From: a virus
Reading direction: 5' to 3' (one strand)
Virus record (IMG/VR): IMGVR_UViG_3300030388_000387
Span: 4,846-26,148 of that record
DNA length: 21,303 nucleotides
The number at the start of each line of letters is the position of its first letter. The first letter of the stretch is position 1. Below the pieces are notes generated by a model. That model ran no database searches. It worked only from the letters and a program-made list of their open reading frames with translations, and had not been told where the DNA came from. This document shows, one piece after another, positions 20,548 to 21,303 of this stretch. A program made the translations under genes and the position numbers.

Positions 20548-21303
20548 TTAACCATTGACAGCATTGTCAATAGCTTCGTTGATCTCATTGGTAACAAGTC
20601 TATTTGACTTGCCATCTTTGAGATAGCCTTTGCGAACAAACCATTCATTGATAAATGGATAGTCGGCTCGGTTTCTTGGTAGATTAAACCACTTCAAGAA
20701 ATCTCTGTAATGCAGTGCCTTGAAACTGCATTGTTGTACATATTCACCGAGTGCGAATGAGAACTCTAACACTCTAAGTATGCCATTCTTGGTGGCATTA
20801 CCTCTGAATATTCGTAGCTCGATTGATTGTGAGTGAGCGGTATTGACAGCCTCGTATTTGCTGTAGTCTCGTTGACCACCCTCTGCAATAGATTTTTTAC
20901 TGAACTTAGCGTAGTCGTTAGCTTTACGACCAGCGACCGCCTCAATAAATTTTCTGTTCATATCCTCATTGACAATCTGTAATATCTTACCGATTTGTGA
21001 GCCTGTAAACGAGCCACGATTTAGATGTACATGAATCCCACACGTGTCAGTATTCCATGCTTTGACATAAGTATTTTTATCTTCATCAGTCCACCCATTC
21101 CAATCAAATAGCTTATCTATTTGTTGCCTATGAAAAGCAAGGGTACAGGGTGCAGTCACCATCTCGAAACCATTCCTCAATGAGCCGTCAGATTTGAACT
21201 TGCAATATTCACCACCAAATAATTCATCAATCTGTTCGGGTAAATCGGTAGGGCAAGAACTTCGAGCTTCCCACTCACACTCAAGCCCACCAAGCAAAGT
21301 CTT
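20548..21303 (-). CDS. Amidoligase-like (COOH-NH2 ligase) protein, 5' partial
   Basis: The frame is open through the window edge, and the TTG at 21297 is not a compelling start, so the N-terminus is probably cut by a few residues. The visible protein (about 250 residues) has the blocks of the amidoligase_2 fold, related to glutamate-cysteine ligase and glutamine synthetase: GLECEWE (4-10), KSDGSL (35-40), EMVTAP (45-50), GIHVHL (87-92) and IELRIFRG (159-166), with the Glu and His residues that bind metal and ATP. It would join a carboxylate to an amine using ATP. The class II amidotransferase-like gene follows at 26 bp. Confidence 0.85.
   Translation of the reverse strand, partial: KTLLGGLECEWEARSSCPTDLPEQIDELFGGEYCKFKSDGSLRNGFEMVTAPCTLAFHRQQIDKLFDWNGWTDEDKNTYVKAWNTDTCGIHVHLNRGSFTGSQIGKILQIVNEDMNRKFIEAVAGRKANDYAKFSKKSIAEGGQRDYSKYEAVNTAHSQSIELRIFRGNATKNGILRVLEFSFALGEYVQQCSFKALHYRDFLKWFNLPRNRADYPFINEWFVRKGYLKDGKSNRLVTNEINEAIDNAVNG

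Noticed and set aside
1-21303. tRNA genes, CRISPR array, integrase and insertion sequences
   Set aside because: No cloverleaf with a TTCRA loop in any gap, no spaced identical repeats of CRISPR length, and no recombinase or transposase motifs in the proteins.
1-21303. Assignment to a named phage group (for example HMO-2011-type marine podoviruses)
   Set aside because: The gene content is reminiscent of marine phages of this kind, but no comparison could be made, so the name is not claimed.

Overview
The window looks like part of a tailed-phage genome, most likely a marine, AT-rich, podovirus-like phage of a bacterial (probably alphaproteobacterial) host. The evidence is gene content: a split family-A DNA polymerase, a helicase-like ATPase, a recombination set (Sak4-like ATPase, SSB-like protein, Cas4/RecB-type nuclease), a B12-dependent ribonucleotide reductase, a holin-like protein, and dense runs of tiny genes with overlapping stops and starts. 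The host assignment is inference. No tRNA, CRISPR array, integrase or insertion sequence was seen.

Layout. One gene lies on the + strand (1-2045): the C-terminal part of a very large virion-type protein, ending a structural arm that continues left of the window. Everything else is on the - strand and converges on it, the two stop codons overlapping at 2042-2045. Read in transcription order (right to left): (i) 21303-19586, an amidoligase-like protein and a class II glutamine amidotransferase-like protein; (ii) 19585-19079, a 507-bp intergenic region with two inverted sets of three 11-bp-phased repeats, an AT-rich 26-bp palindrome, a 10-bp inverted repeat and a promoter with a long leader; (iii) 19078-13076, about 20 mostly small genes, several under 60 residues, including micro membrane proteins, a HExxH metallopeptidase-like protein, a gamma-glutamylcyclotransferase-like protein, a 2OG-Fe(II) oxygenase and a PD-(D/E)XK Fe-S nuclease; (iv) 13067-6839, a replication/recombination operon behind a sigma70-type promoter: Sak4-like ATPase, SSB-like protein, UDG-exonuclease half of the polymerase, two small genes, polymerase half, helicase-like ATPase, PD-(D/E)XK nuclease; (v) 6833-4841, a class II ribonucleotide reductase behind its own promoter; (vi) 4837-2042, a third promoter, a structured leader, an HTH-metallophosphoesterase fusion, and a holin-like cluster of small membrane and charged proteins.

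How it works together. Host-type promoters (TATAAT with 16-17 nt spacers) stand at four module boundaries, so host RNA polymerase probably transcribes this arm. Nucleotide supply (ribonucleotide reductase), replication (two-part polymerase, helicase) and recombination (ATPase, SSB, nuclease) form the core. The right-hand small-gene block looks like an early, host-interaction region. The amidoligase, amidotransferase and cyclotransferase-like proteins together suggest a glutamyl/amide modification activity.

Most unusual: the polymerase is divided inside its 3'-5' exonuclease domain with two genes between the halves; the inverted phased-repeat locus at 19381-19582; and over-representation of the heptamer GGGGGCA (13 copies counted by eye).
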